DNA of 64,000 nt, from the NCBI GenBank assembly GCA_017524615.1, contig JAFXVJ010000043.1, forward strand, positions 23,647-87,646, read 5' to 3'. The position numbers and the translations under genes were made by a program. The notes below the pieces were generated by a model that was not told where the DNA came from, did no database searches, and was given only the letters and a program-made list of their open reading frames with translations. Positions 36,583 through 46,345 of this stretch are shown here, in pieces. Positions within the stretch are counted from its first letter, which is position 1; every line of letters begins with the position of its first letter. This stretch comes from Clostridia bacterium (lineage in GTDB: Bacteria; Bacillota; Clostridia; Christensenellales; Aristaeellaceae).

Positions 36583-37857
36583 TTATCGGTAAATGATTTC
36601 CTCCCGCTTGGGTCCGTTGGACAGCATGGTCAGGGGGCATTCGATTTCCTTTTCCAGGAATTCCACGTACTGCCGGCATTTTTCGGGCAGATCCCCGTAC
36701 TCCGTGATGCCGCGGATATCTGTTTTCCAGCCGGGGAGGGTGACATAAACAGGCTTCGCCTTGTTCAGCATCGGTGTCACCGGGAAATCCCGCACCTGCC
36801 GGCCGTCAATGTCATAGGCCACGCATACCTTGATTTCGTCCAGGTAGCCCAGCACGTCCAGATTGGTCATCACGCAGTCGGTGGCGCCCTGGATCATGCA
36901 GCCGTAACGGGTGGCCACCGCGTCAAACCAACCCACCCGCCGGGGGCGGCCCGTCTTGGCGCCATATTCGCCGGCGTCACCGCCGCGGCGGCGCAGCTCT
37001 TCCGCTTCATCTCCGAACAATTCCGTGGTGAAGGGGCCCGCGCCCACACAGGAGGAATAAGCCTTGGTCACCGCAATGACCTGCTCAAAGGCCGTTACCG
37101 GCAGCCCCGCGCCCACAGCCCCAAAGCCGGCCAGGGGAGAGGAGGAGGTGGTGAAGGGGAAAATGCCGTGATCCGGATCCCGCAGGGTCCCCAATTGACC
37201 CTCCAGCAGGATGCGCTTGCCTTCCTTCACGGCTTTATGCAGGTACTGGGCCACATCGCACACCATGGGCTGAATCTGCTGGCCCAAGGCGTAATACTTT
37301 TCCGTCAGGGCGTCTACATCCAGCAGTGGCTTGTGATACAGGCTTTCCAGCATGGCGTTTTTGATTTTGCTGGCGTTTTCCAGACGGGCGCGGAGGATTT
37401 CCTTGTCCATCAGCTGACACACCTGCAGGCCGATTTTCATGTATTTATCCCCGTAGAAGGGGGCAATGCCCGATTTGGTACTGCCGAAGGAGGCCTTTCC
37501 CAGGCGCTCTTCCTCATAGCAGTCAAAGGCCACGTGGTATTCCATCAGCACCTGTGTCCGATCGGAAATCAGCAGCTGGGGCTGTGGCACGCCCCGGTTC
37601 CGCAGCATTTGCAGTTCCTTGAGCAATGCTTCGATATCCAGCGCTACGCCGGGGCCGATGACGTTCATCACATGCCGGTGGCATACGCCGCTGGGCAGCA
37701 AATGCAGGGCGAATTTGCCGTAGTTGTTGATGATGGTGTGGCCCGCGTTGGCTCCGCCCTGAAAGCGAATCACGATATCGCTGTTCTCCGCCAGCATATC
37801 GGTGATTTTTCCCTTTCCCTCGTCGCCCCAGTTGGCGCCTACGATTGCGCGTATCAT
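36583..37857 (-). CDS. purA: Adenylosuccinate synthetase
   Basis: 424 residues, family-typical. Joins IMP and aspartate with GTP in AMP synthesis. The P-loop-like GANWGDEGKGKITD is at the N-terminus; QGGANAGHT follows near residue 38 as in all PurA; GRPRRVGWFD is the IMP-site region. The in-frame sequence extends 6 codons further but AAGGAGG sits 8 bases before the ATG at 37857. The dapL stop lies 60 bases further on, so purA and dapL are separate but co-oriented. Confidence 0.96.
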   Translation of the reverse strand: MIRAIVGANWGDEGKGKITDMLAENSDIVIRFQGGANAGHTIINNYGKFALHLLPSGVCHRHVMNVIGPGVALDIEALLKELQMLRNRGVPQPQLLISDRTQVLMEYHVAFDCYEEERLGKASFGSTKSGIAPFYGDKYMKIGLQVCQLMDKEILRARLENASKIKNAMLESLYHKPLLDVDALTEKYYALGQQIQPMVCDVAQYLHKAVKEGKRILLEGQLGTLRDPDHGIFPFTTSSSPLAGFGAVGAGLPVTAFEQVIAVTKAYSSCVGAGPFTTELFGDEAEELRRRGGDAGEYGAKTGRPRRVGWFDAVATRYGCMIQGATDCVMTNLDVLGYLDEIKVCVAYDIDGRQVRDFPVTPMLNKAKPVYVTLPGWKTDIRGITEYGDLPEKCRQYVEFLEKEIECPLTMLSNGPKREEIIYR

Positions 37858-37917
37858 GCGTGATTCCTCCTTCAAGTGTCAGCGGGGTACGCTTTTGTTT
37901 CAGCTTTGCCGGTTGGC

Positions 37918-39126
37918 TTACAGGATCCGCAGGATCCGATCCACCGCTTCCCGGGTGTTTTCCAGGGTGTTGAAGGCGGTCAGGCGGAAATAACCTTCCC
38001 CGCTGGGACCGAAGCCTTCCCCCGGCGTGCCCACCACGTGGGCTTTTTTCAGCAGCAGATCAAAGAAATCCCAGCTCTTCATATCCGCCGGCGTTTTCAT
38101 CCAGATATAGGGCGCGTGCACGCCGCCGAACACCCTGATGCCCGCGGCGGCAAGCCCCTCCCGGATCACCCGGGCGTTTTCCTGATAATACGCGATATTT
38201 TCCATGGTCTGCTTTTGTCCCTCGGGGGTGTACACCGCGACGGCGGCGCGCTGGGTGACATAGGAAACCCCGTTGAACTTGGTGGCCTGGCGGCGGCCCC
38301 AGACGCGGTTCAGGCTGACGCCGCCAAAGACCAGCTCCTTCGGCACCACGGTATAGGCGCAGCGGGTGCCGGTGAAGCCGGCGGTTTTGGAAAAGGAGCA
38401 GCATTCCATGGCGCATTTTTTCGCGCCGGGGATTTCATAAATGCTCCGGGGGATATCCCCGTCGGAAATGAAGGCCTTGTAGGCGGCGTCATAAACGATC
38501 AGCGCATCATTATCAAGCGCCCAATCCACAAACACCTTCAGCTGATCCCGCGTCAGCACCGTGCCGGTGGGATTGTTGGGATAGCACAGGTAAATCACAT
38601 CCACCGGCTTGTCCGGAAGCGGCGGCACGAATCCGTTTTCGGCGTTGCAGGGCAGGTAGGTCAGGCGTGTCCATCTGCCGTTCACATATTCGCCCAGGCG
38701 GCCCGCCATGGCGTTGGAATCCACGTAAACCGGATACACCGGATCGGTCACGGCGATGGCGGCGTCCGGGCCGAACAGCTCCTGCAAATTGCCCACGTCA
38801 GACTTGGCTCCGTCGGAAATGAACACCTCGTCCGGGCCGATCTCCACCCCACGGGTGCGATAATCGCCGTCGATGATGGCGTCGATCAGCCAGCGATAAC
38901 CAAAATCAGGGCCGTATCCCCGGAAACCGGACGGCGTGCCCATTTCCACGGCGGCCTGCTTCATGGCCTCCACCACAGCGGGCACCAGGGGCCGGGTCAC
39001 ATCGCCGATGCCCAAGCGCAGCAGATCGGCGTTCGGGTTTTCAGCGGCGTATTCCTTCACTCGTTTGGCAATTTCGGCGAACAAGTATCCGGCAGGCAAG
39101 CTGGCCAGACAGGCGTTGATTTTCAT
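37918..39126 (-). CDS. dapL: LL-diaminopimelate aminotransferase
   Basis: 402 residues. A PLP fold type I enzyme that converts tetrahydrodipicolinate to LL-diaminopimelate in one step, bypassing the succinylase or acetylase branches. [45 protein letters not shown] and the PLP lysine region [12 protein letters not shown] are all diagnostic. GGGAGG lies 7 bases before the ATG at 39126. It is next to dapF, which acts on its product, so the pair makes meso-DAP for lysine and peptidoglycan. Confidence 0.95.
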   Translation of the reverse strand: MKINACLASLPAGYLFAEIAKRVKEYAAENPNADLLRLGIGDVTRPLVPAVVEAMKQAAVEMGTPSGFRGYGPDFGYRWLIDAIIDGDYRTRGVEIGPDEVFISDGAKSDVGNLQELFGPDAAIAVTDPVYPVYVDSNAMAGRLGEYVNGRWTRLTYLPCNAENGFVPPLPDKPVDVIYLCYPNNPTGTVLTRDQLKVFVDWALDNDALIVYDAAYKAFISDGDIPRSIYEIPGAKKCAMECCSFSKTAGFTGTRCAYTVVPKELVFGGVSLNRVWGRRQATKFNGVSYVTQRAAVAVYTPEGQKQTMENIAYYQENARVIREGLAAAGIRVFGGVHAPYIWMKTPADMKSWDFFDLLLKKAHVVGTPGEGFGPSGEGYFRLTAFNTLENTREAVDRILRIL

Positions 39127-39294
39127 ATGGAAGCCTCCCTTTTCTGTCAGGCGTGCGGACCGCCTGCGATGGTATTCACCGGAAAGCCGGAATCCATGCC
39201 GGGATTCGGACAGACCGCGTCCAGTATATACCACAATTCATCGAAAGGGAACCTGTCTGACGGTTCTTTTTTGGTACTCGTTTCTTCTTTCGCC

Positions 39295-40131
39295 TCAGTC
39301 GCCCAGCCATTCCCCGTCGAACACGAAAGCGGCGGGGCCGGTCTGATACACGTGGTTGTCTTCGGCGCTCCAGTGCAATTGCAGGTTGCCGCCGGACAGC
39401 TTCATCTGTACCGTGCGGTCGGAAAGGCCGGCCAGCACGGCAGCCACCACCGCGGCGCACGCGCCGGTGCCGCAGGCAAGGGTTTCTCCGGCGCCCCGCT
39501 CCCACACCCGCATTTGCAGGATGCCCCGGTCAATGATCCGCACGAATTCCACATTGGTGCGCCGGGGGAACAGGGGATGATGCTCGATCATGGGGCCGAT
39601 GGTGGATACGTCGATCACCTCCGGATCCCGGACGAACAGCACCGCGTGGGGGTTGCCCATGTTGACGCAGGTGATGAACCAGGTTTGCCCCAGGATCTGC
39701 AGCCGGTGGCGCAGCACGATTTCGCCTGGCAGATCCACCGGGATCAGCCGGGGGTTCAGCTCCGGCGTGCCCATGTCGGCCTTCACCCGGGCCACCTTTC
39801 CATCCTCCACCGTCAGCCACAGCTGGCGGATGCCGCTCTTGGTTTCGATGGTCAGCTCGGTTTTATCGGTCATGCCCCGGTCGTAGACGTATTTGCCCAC
39901 GCAGCGGATGCCGTTGCCGCACATGTCGCCCTCGCTGCCGTCGGCGTTGAAAATGCGCATGCTGAAATCCGCCGTGTCGCTGGGCTCGATGAGGATCAGG
40001 CCGTCCGCTCCCACGCCGAAATGGGATTTGGACATGACGATGGCCATGCGCTCCGGGTCTCTCACGATCTCTTCAAAACAGTTGATATAAATATAATCAT
40101 TGCCGATGCCGTGCATCTTGGTGAATTTCAT
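39295..40131 (-). CDS. dapF: Diaminopimelate epimerase
   Basis: 278 residues. Racemises LL-DAP to meso-DAP without a cofactor using two cysteines: one in GDMCGNGIRC (about 75) and one in ACGTGACAAV (about 222). The opening MKFTKMHGIGNDYIYI is family-typical. Genes dapF and dapL are 168 bases apart and on the same strand, dapF first. Confidence 0.95.
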   Translation of the reverse strand: MKFTKMHGIGNDYIYINCFEEIVRDPERMAIVMSKSHFGVGADGLILIEPSDTADFSMRIFNADGSEGDMCGNGIRCVGKYVYDRGMTDKTELTIETKSGIRQLWLTVEDGKVARVKADMGTPELNPRLIPVDLPGEIVLRHRLQILGQTWFITCVNMGNPHAVLFVRDPEVIDVSTIGPMIEHHPLFPRRTNVEFVRIIDRGILQMRVWERGAGETLACGTGACAAVVAAVLAGLSDRTVQMKLSGGNLQLHWSAEDNHVYQTGPAAFVFDGEWLGD

Positions 40132-40185
40132 GGCGCTGCCTCCTTTCGGCCTTACCTTCTGTATATGTTGCGCCGATCCCCGGCG

Positions 40186-41898
40186 TTACATGCGCTCCGG
40201 GGCGGAGAGACCGATCAGGTACAGCCCGGTCTTGATCACCTGGCGGCAGGCGTCCGTCAATTGCAGGCGGGCGGCCGTGGCGCCGGCATCGTCGTCCAGG
40301 ATGCGGTGCTCGTAATAGAATTTATTGTACGCCTTGGCGATTTCCGTGGTGGCCCGGGTGACCAGGTAAGGCTCGTTCCGCTGGGCAGCTTCCGCCACCG
40401 CCTCCGGGAAGCGGCTGAGCAGCCGGAGCAGGGCCTGGCTTTCGTCATCGGTGAGGGCGGCGTAATCCGGCGCGGCGGTGTTGTCCGGCGCTTTGCGCAG
40501 CACCGAGCAGCACCGGGCGAAGGTATACTGCACGTAGGGGCCCGTTTCCCCGTCAAAATTCAGCGCCCGATCCCACCAGAAGTCGATGTCCTTGATGCGG
40601 TTGTTTTGCAGCGTGGCGTACACCACCGCGCCCACGCCCACCTGACGGGCCACTTCTTCCTTGTTTTCCAGGCCCGGGGATTTTTCTTTGATGATCTCCA
40701 GGGCCTTTTCCCAGGCGCGGGTCAGCAGCTCGTCCAGCAGCACCACGTGGCCCGTGCGGGTGGCCATGGCCTGGCCTTCATAGCTGACCATGCCGAAGGA
40801 TACGTGCTCGCATTCATCCCTGGCCCAATCGTAGCCCATCAGCTCCAGCACCTTGAACAGCTGCCTGAAATGCAGATCCTGCTGGTATGCTACGATATAC
40901 AGGCTTTTATTGAAATGGTAGGTTTCTTTGCGGTAGATGGCGGCGGCAATGTCCCGGGTGTGATACAGCGTGGCGCCGTCGGATTTGAGGATCAGGCAGG
41001 GCGGCATGCCGTATGCTTCCAGGTCCACGATCTTGGCCCCGTCTGAATCCTTCAGCAAGCCTTTTTCTTCCAGCTCGCGGATGACGCGGCCTGTTTTTTG
41101 AGCCATGACGCTTTCGCCGTCGTAGCTGTCGAACTTGACGTCCAGCAGGCCGTAGACCTTCATGGCGTCCCGTAGCGTCACATCCTTGAACCACTGGAAG
41201 ATTTCCAGCGCTTCCGGGTCCCCATCCTCGATCTTTTTGAACCAGGCCCGGCCTTCTTCCTCCAGGGAGGGGTCTGCTTTCGCCTCGTCATTGAAGCGGA
41301 CGTAGAGCTTCGTCATTTCGTCCACGCCGCCCTTTTCCACCTGCTCCCTGTCGCCCCATTTTTTGTAGGCGCAGAGCATTTTGCCGAATTGCGTACCCCA
41401 GTCGCCCAGATAATTGATGGAGACCGTTTTCCAGCCCTGGAAATCATAAATCCTTTTCAGGGAATTGCCGATCACGGTGGTGCTCAGATGACCCAGATGG
41501 AAGCGCTTGGCGATGTTGATGGAGGAATACTCCACGCAGGCCGTTTTGCCCTTGCCGTCCTCGCTGCTGCCCCACTTTTCCGGGGCGGCCAGGATGGCGG
41601 CAAGCAATTCCCGAGCGAAGTTTTCCCTGTTAAAAAAGAAATTCAGATAGCCGCCCACGCACTCCACCCGGGCGATTTCCGGCTTTTCCAGCGTCGCCGC
41701 CAGTTTTTGCGCGATCATGGGCGGGCCCATGCGCAGCGCTTTGCTCAGCTTGAAGCAGGGAAACGCATAATCCCCCATGGCGGGATCGGGCGGCACTTCC
41801 AGCAGGGCGGCCAGATCCTCCGGCAGGCCCTGGGCTTCCGGAAACGCGGCACGGAGCATGTCCCCTGCCAGGTCGGCGATGCGCTGTTTCATATCCAT
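40186..41898 (-). CDS. argS: Arginyl-tRNA synthetase
   Basis: 570 residues, class I. Contains the HIGH motif in the form HLGHL within INIAKRFHLGHL, the catalytic and anticodon domains, and the conserved end SAPERM. The usual KMSKS is replaced by a degenerate loop (VSYEGQAMATRTG), which is normal for many ArgRS. The frame is open 33 codons further upstream; the ATG at 41898 has AAGGA 10 bases upstream and matches family starts. dapF begins 54 bases after its stop. Confidence 0.95.
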   Translation of the reverse strand: MDMKQRIADLAGDMLRAAFPEAQGLPEDLAALLEVPPDPAMGDYAFPCFKLSKALRMGPPMIAQKLAATLEKPEIARVECVGGYLNFFFNRENFARELLAAILAAPEKWGSSEDGKGKTACVEYSSINIAKRFHLGHLSTTVIGNSLKRIYDFQGWKTVSINYLGDWGTQFGKMLCAYKKWGDREQVEKGGVDEMTKLYVRFNDEAKADPSLEEEGRAWFKKIEDGDPEALEIFQWFKDVTLRDAMKVYGLLDVKFDSYDGESVMAQKTGRVIRELEEKGLLKDSDGAKIVDLEAYGMPPCLILKSDGATLYHTRDIAAAIYRKETYHFNKSLYIVAYQQDLHFRQLFKVLELMGYDWARDECEHVSFGMVSYEGQAMATRTGHVVLLDELLTRAWEKALEIIKEKSPGLENKEEVARQVGVGAVVYATLQNNRIKDIDFWWDRALNFDGETGPYVQYTFARCCSVLRKAPDNTAAPDYAALTDDESQALLRLLSRFPEAVAEAAQRNEPYLVTRATTEIAKAYNKFYYEHRILDDDAGATAARLQLTDACRQVIKTGLYLIGLSAPERM

Positions 41899-42003
41899 GA
41901 CTGAATCATCCTTCCGATTGCAAAAAAAGTAAGGAACGGGAGGGCGTCTCCGTGGCGCTTCGCTTCTCCGCCGCGCCGCATGGGCCGGTCCCGACATTTT
42001 CTA

Positions 42004-42032
42004 ATCATACCATATTATGGCCCGATTCGCAA
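42004..42032 (-). promoter_or_regulatory. Promoter of argS
   Basis: TTGCGA, 17-base spacer, TATGAT on the minus strand, about 105 bases before argS. Divergent with the fRMsr promoter. Confidence 0.6.
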
Positions 42033-42134
42033 CCGCGGCGGGGTCGGAAAAGCAAAAAAATGCGCGCGGCATCCGGAAACTTCGGGAAGATCCGGGACGA
42101 TATCCTCCGCTTTTCTGCCGCTATGAAAAAACGA

Positions 42135-42163
42135 TTGCCTGGGGCTGCCCGGTATTGTATAAT
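42135..42163 (+). promoter_or_regulatory. Promoter of fRMsr-msrA
   Basis: TTGCCT, 17-base spacer, TATAAT (42158-42163), 33 bases before the GTG start. Confidence 0.7.
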
Positions 42164-42195
42164 GACGGTGATAAAAGAAAAAAGAGGTGACGGCG

Positions 42196-42666
42196 GTGGA
42201 TTATTCGCTGCTGACGGAGCAAGCGCGGGCTTTGGCGGAAGAGGATGGGTGGTATGTGCCCCTTTTGTCCAACGCCTCCGCCCTGCTGTATCAATCGCTG
42301 CCCGATTTGAACTGGGCAGGGTTTTATCTGGTGCGGAACGGCGCGCTGGTGCTGGGGCCTTTCCAGGGAAAGGCGGCCTGCATCCACATCGCCCGGGGAA
42401 AGGGCGTATGCGGCGCCGCCTGGCAGGAAAACCGCACGGTGCGGGTGGACAACGTGCATCTGTTTTCCGGCCACATCGCCTGCGACGGCGCGTCCAACGC
42501 CGAAATCGTGATACCCCTGCGGGACGGCCGGGGGACCGTGCGGGCCGTGATGGATCTGGACAGCCCGGTGTTTTCCCGGTTCACGGCGGAAGACGAAAAA
42601 GGCCTGGAGCAATTTGCCCGGGCCGTGGAACAAGCGATCCATTGGCAGGAGGAAAACGACGCATGA
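42196..42666 (+). CDS. Free methionine-(R)-sulfoxide reductase (GAF-domain fRMsr)
   Basis: 156 residues from a GTG start with AAGAGG 8 bases upstream. Reduces free methionine-R-sulfoxide. The three active cysteines are present in GKAACIHIARG, GVCGAAW and GHIACDGAS, along with the DGAS/SNAEIVIP segment that lines the pocket. ATGA overlap with msrA; together they repair R-form free and S-form methionine sulfoxide. Confidence 0.92.
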   Translation: MDYSLLTEQARALAEEDGWYVPLLSNASALLYQSLPDLNWAGFYLVRNGALVLGPFQGKAACIHIARGKGVCGAAWQENRTVRVDNVHLFSGHIACDGASNAEIVIPLRDGRGTVRAVMDLDSPVFSRFTAEDEKGLEQFARAVEQAIHWQEENDA

Positions 42667-43139
42667 AGGAAAAAACCATTTATCTGGCGGGCGGCTGCTT
42701 TTGGGGCTGCCAAAAGTATTTTGATTTGATCCCCGGGGTGCTGGACACCTGCGTCGGCTATGCCAACGGGGGTACGGAAAACCCCACCTATGAGCAGGTA
42801 AAGCACCAGCACACCGGCCACGCGGAAACCGTGCGGGTCCGGTATGACGCGGACGAATTGCGGCTGCCCGAATTGCTGAACCGCTATTTTCAGGTGATCG
42901 ACCCCACTGCGGTCAATCATCAGGGGGAGGATTTCGGCATTCAGTACCGCACCGGGATTTATTACACCGATCCCGCAGACGCGCCGACGGTCGCCGCCGC
43001 CCTGGCGGAATTGGCGAAGCGGTATGACCAGCCGTTGGCCGTGGAAAATCTGCCCCTCCGGAATTTTTATCCGGCGGAGGAATACCACCAAAAATACCTG
43101 GAAAAGCATCCGGATGGCTACTGCCATATTCATTTTTGA
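42663..43139 (+). CDS. msrA: Peptide methionine-S-sulfoxide reductase MsrA
   Basis: 158 residues. Catalytic cysteine in GGCFWGC at the N-terminus, the EETH-like HTGHAETVRVRYD, PLRNFYPAEEYHQKY, and a C-terminal cysteine (YCHIHF) likely to be resolving. It overlaps the fRMsr stop by four bases (ATGA). No MsrB domain follows; the 159 bases to dusB hold no gene. Confidence 0.95.
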   Translation: MKEKTIYLAGGCFWGCQKYFDLIPGVLDTCVGYANGGTENPTYEQVKHQHTGHAETVRVRYDADELRLPELLNRYFQVIDPTAVNHQGEDFGIQYRTGIYYTDPADAPTVAAALAELAKRYDQPLAVENLPLRNFYPAEEYHQKYLEKHPDGYCHIHF

Positions 43140-43298
43140 TATAAAACTTTGACGAGCCGGACAGCCTAGGATCTGCGGGAGGGTTTTAGGAGCCTCCGCG
43201 GCCCACTGCCCCCCGCGCCACCGGAAGCTCACCCTCTGTTCGTGACCTTATCATGCTCATCCAAGGTCTTGCATCTACGGGCGTCTTTTCCGCACCGG

Positions 43299-44255
43299 TC
43301 AGCGCGGAGAATTCTGCGCCAAGGATCGCAGCAGCGCCTCCACCTCGTCAAATGAATCGGCCTGGTTGATGCGGATCCGTACCTGCGCGGCGCCGCGGCG
43401 GCCGAAGGTATACCAGGTGAAATGCTTGCGCATTTCCAGCAGCGCGCTGCGTTCGCCCTTCCAGGCGGCCATTTCCCGGGCATGGCGCATGGCGGTGTCC
43501 ACGATGTGGGAATACGGGGGAGGCGTATAAGGCCGGCCCGCCAGCGCGGCCTGGATTTCCGCAAACACCCAGGGCCGGCCCAGCGCGCCCCGGCCCACCG
43601 CCACGCCGTCGCAGCCCGTGATCTGCAGCGCCTGCAGGGCGGAGGGGCCATCCACGATATCACCGTTTGCGATGACGGGGATGCGCACCGCCTGTTTTAC
43701 CTGAGCGATTTTTTGCCAATCGGCCTTTCCGGCGTATTGCTGCGCCCGGGTGCGGCCGTGCACGGTCAGTCCATCGGCGCCGGCCTGCTCCATCAGCCGG
43801 GCGAAGGGCACGGCGTTCACGTGCTCCGCGTCCCAGCCCAGGCGCATTTTCACGGTGACAGGCAGGACGGTGGACTTTTTTACCTGCTCCACGATCCGTG
43901 CGGCCAGATCCGGGTCCTTCATCAGGGCGCTGCCGGATTGGCCGCCCACCACCTTCTGGGCGGGGCAGCCCATGTTGATGTCAATGCGGTCAAACAGCCC
44001 CAGACCGGTCAGTCGTTCGGCTGCCTGCGCCATATACAGGGGATCGGCGCCGAAGATCTGTACGCCGAGGGATCCTTCATCGGCATACCGGGCCAGCAGG
44101 AAGCGATAGGCGTTTCGGTCCGGCGGCGCGGTCAAAAAGCCCTGGGCGCTGACCATTTCGGTGGTGGCCCAATCACAGCCGTTTTCAAAACAAAGGCGGC
44201 GGAACACCTGATCCGTGATCCCCGCCATAGGCGCCAAATGTACGGTTGGATTCAA
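43299..44255 (-). CDS. dusB: tRNA-dihydrouridine synthase DusB-like
   Basis: 318 residues. FMN TIM-barrel that reduces uridine to dihydrouridine in tRNA. LAPMAGITDQVFR opening, the catalytic cysteine in INMGCPAQKV, GSALMKDP, KMRLGWD, and VHGRTRAQQYAGKADW; the last three match the Dus family closely. The start is a TTG at 44255 with GAGGG 7 bases upstream. It follows the small membrane-protein gene after 11 bases on the same strand, so both are probably one operon. Confidence 0.93.
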   Translation of the reverse strand: MNPTVHLAPMAGITDQVFRRLCFENGCDWATTEMVSAQGFLTAPPDRNAYRFLLARYADEGSLGVQIFGADPLYMAQAAERLTGLGLFDRIDINMGCPAQKVVGGQSGSALMKDPDLAARIVEQVKKSTVLPVTVKMRLGWDAEHVNAVPFARLMEQAGADGLTVHGRTRAQQYAGKADWQKIAQVKQAVRIPVIANGDIVDGPSALQALQITGCDGVAVGRGALGRPWVFAEIQAALAGRPYTPPPYSHIVDTAMRHAREMAAWKGERSALLEMRKHFTWYTFGRRGAAQVRIRINQADSFDEVEALLRSLAQNSPR

Positions 44256-44266
44256 TTTGCTTCCCT

Positions 44267-44851
44267 CTATTGCTGGTTATTGATGACCCGGGTGGGGGTC
44301 AGATCCAGGATGTGCCATTGTCCGTTTTCCAGCCGGAGAATGACGGAATACTGCGTGGTTTCCCACTTGGGGGAGGAGCCGGTCAGGCCCGCCGCCTGGG
44401 CCGCCTCGCGGGCGGAGGATTTCAGCTTCCCATCAATCGCGGGGATGGATTCGGTGATGGTGGCGCTCACTTCATTGTCCCAGGGCCAGCACCAGAACCG
44501 GTCCAGGGAGATACGGTGATCAAAGCCCGTGATGCTGTAATAATTCTGATAGGCCGATTGGCCGGCCCGGGCCTGGGATAATTGCCGGTCGCGATCCAGA
44601 TAAGTGACGGAAAAATACCGATCCAGGCCGGATTGCTGATAATAGGCCAGGGCGCTGCCCGCGTCCCCCTCCGCGCCGTCCACGCCCATCATGATCGCCT
44701 GGGCGCGGTTGGCCATGCCATCCTTCAGCACGATATAGACATTGGTGGCATTCATGGAATAATAGAACACAATGGTCATCAGCCCCAGCACCAGACACAG
44801 GATCAGCAGCCGGGAAACCAGATACCACAGCAATCGCCGTAAATACTTCAC
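44267..44851 (-). CDS. Single-pass membrane protein of unknown function upstream of dusB
   Basis: 194 residues from a GTG start with GGAGG 5 bases upstream. An N-terminal membrane helix (about 10-30, LVSRLLILCLVLGLMTIVFYY) is followed by an extracellular part with Gln/Tyr-rich segments and a C-terminal VILRLENGQWHILDLTPT that resembles NTF2-like beta strands (inference). Family not recognised. It is transcribed from a promoter at 44895 just left of the candidate origin. Confidence 0.72.
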   Translation of the reverse strand: MKYLRRLLWYLVSRLLILCLVLGLMTIVFYYSMNATNVYIVLKDGMANRAQAIMMGVDGAEGDAGSALAYYQQSGLDRYFSVTYLDRDRQLSQARAGQSAYQNYYSITGFDHRISLDRFWCWPWDNEVSATITESIPAIDGKLKSSAREAAQAAGLTGSSPKWETTQYSVILRLENGQWHILDLTPTRVINNQQ

Positions 44852-44894
44852 AGGCACCTCCGCATGTCGCAAGCAGAAAAAAGGAACCACGGGC

Positions 44895-44924
44895 ATTATA
44901 CCACACAAAAGCGCCGCTTGTCAC
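44895..44924 (-). promoter_or_regulatory. Promoter of the membrane protein-dusB operon
   Basis: GTGACA, 18-base spacer, TATAAT (44895-44900) on the minus strand. It faces away from the DnaA-box cluster. Confidence 0.6.
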
Positions 44925-45079
44925 CCCCGAAGCGGGAAGAAAGGCACATTTGAACAACGAATGGGACGCGCTTTTTCTTCCCGAAGCGGTCTGGCCCCGG
45001 TATCCTCCGGCGCGCGCCGCCGGCCAGGCAGACGCGTGGAGGGGAACAAACGATCTGCATGTTCATGCTCGGTTCGTTT

Positions 45080-45443
45080 AATTATTACGATTTTATGACG
45101 AATTAAAGATGCGAATTTAATATTTTGGCCGCGGCTTTTCTTGGATCATTTTGTGGACAAAAACGGCGGATGAGCCGAAATTTGCTGTGGATAACTTGGA
45201 TTATTCGGGAAGTTATCCACAGGCGTTTTGAGAAATCACGGAAAACAGGCGGTTTTGACGGTTGATTTTGTGGATAACTCTGTGGATAATGTGGAAAACT
45301 TCATTTTTCGAGAAAACGCATAAACTCAGACGGCGCTGAGGCGATATGCGCGCGGAAGCCACGGATTTCGTAGGATTTCCCATTCATTCGCTATGCATAT
45401 TATGAATAATTATGAATAATCGGTCCTTGTGGGCTGTGGATAA
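45080..45443. other. Candidate replication origin (DnaA-box cluster, AT-rich)
   Basis: Five perfect DnaA boxes (TTATCCACA or its complement) at 45186-45194, 45213-45221, 45269-45277, 45281-45289 and 45435-45443; two near-boxes at 45152-45160 and 45290-45298. A very AT-rich stretch precedes them (45076-45125, TTAATTATTACGATTTTATG type) and a tandem 10-mer TATGAATAAT lies at 45401-45420, both possible unwinding elements. The gap 44925-45547 has no coding sequence. Genes on the left (36.5-44.9 kb) mostly run left and those on the right (50.4-60.5 kb) run right, which agrees with a strand switch at an origin. Confidence 0.7.
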
Positions 45444-45547
45444 TTCCATGGGCGAAAGACGTGATGAAAAGTTCAAACTTTTTTGACTTGACAGAATAAA
45501 CGGGGGAAGCGGCGCATACGCTGAGGACGGCGGAGGTGAAGCCGGAT

Positions 45548-46282
45548 ATGAGCAAGTGTCGTTGGCTGCGGTGGGCAGGCGGAGGAATCGCGGGGCTGTG
45601 CCTGCTCTTGTTTGCGGTGGCGCCCCGGCCCGCGCGTCCGGCGGTGCCGGCCCGGCCGGTGCGGCAGGAGGAGGCGGGCGGGCTCAGCGGCCGGGTGATC
45701 CTGGTGGACGCGGGCCACGGCGGCGACGACGGCGGCGCCCGCGCGCGGGATTCGGGCCTGTGGGAAAAAGAAATCAACCTGCTGGTGGCCCAGGCGCTGC
45801 GGGAGGAATTGGAGGAGAGCGGCGCGTCGGTGATCATGAGCCGGGAGGGGGACATGCAGTACAGCGCTAAGAAACGCGAGGATCTGACCGCCCGGCTGGA
45901 TCTGGCCCGGCAGCACGGGGCGGACATGGTGGTCAGCATCCATATGAACGAATACCGCACGCGGCGGGAAAGCGGCCCGCAGGTGTTTTACCGGGAAGGC
46001 CAGGAAAACAGCCGCCTGCTGGCAGGGGCCATCCAGGCGGCGCTGATCCGCACGCTGCATCCCGTCCGGGAAAGAAGCGCGATGGCCGGGGATTATTTCA
46101 TTCTCTCTCTGGATGTCCCGTCCGTGCTGGTGGAATGCGGCTTTCTTTCCAACGCCGCGGAGGAAGCCAGGCTGCTGACGCCCGATTATCGCCGCCAGGT
46201 TGCCCAGGCCATCCGGGATGGCATTCAGGAGTACTTCCTGCTGGCGCCGGAGCATACACCGCAGGCCGCTCCCGCTTCATAA
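45548..46282 (+). CDS. N-acetylmuramoyl-L-alanine amidase, CwlD-like
   Basis: 244 residues. N-terminal signal or anchor helix (about 8-27, WAGGGIAGLCLLLFAVA), a Pro/Ala/Arg linker, then an Amidase_3 zinc domain: VDAGHGGDDGGA (first zinc His), KEINLLVA (Glu), VSIHMNEY (second His) and VECGFLSN (catalytic Glu). Closest in size to CwlD, the amidase that helps make muramic delta-lactam of the spore cortex; a general amidase role is the alternative. The ATG at 45548 has GGAGG 11 bases upstream; a GTG at 45536 is directly on the SD and less likely. Confidence 0.87.
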   Translation: MSKCRWLRWAGGGIAGLCLLLFAVAPRPARPAVPARPVRQEEAGGLSGRVILVDAGHGGDDGGARARDSGLWEKEINLLVAQALREELEESGASVIMSREGDMQYSAKKREDLTARLDLARQHGADMVVSIHMNEYRTRRESGPQVFYREGQENSRLLAGAIQAALIRTLHPVRERSAMAGDYFILSLDVPSVLVECGFLSNAAEEARLLTPDYRRQVAQAIRDGIQEYFLLAPEHTPQAAPAS

Positions 46283-46286
46283 AAAC

Positions 46287-46334
46287 AAAGCCGCCTTCTC
46301 CGCCGGGCAACGCCGGCCGGGGAGGGCGGCTTTT
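46287..46334. terminator. Terminator between the amidase and acyltransferase genes
   Basis: AAAGCCGCCTTCTCCGCC pairs with GGGGAGGGCGGCTTTT, with a GC-rich internal loop. Works for both convergent genes. Confidence 0.8.
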
Positions 46335-46345
46335 GTGAGGTCTGG

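Noticed and set aside
40186-41898. Defective ArgRS because KMSKS is missing
   Set aside because: Many functional ArgRS lack a canonical KMSKS; the remaining motifs are intact.
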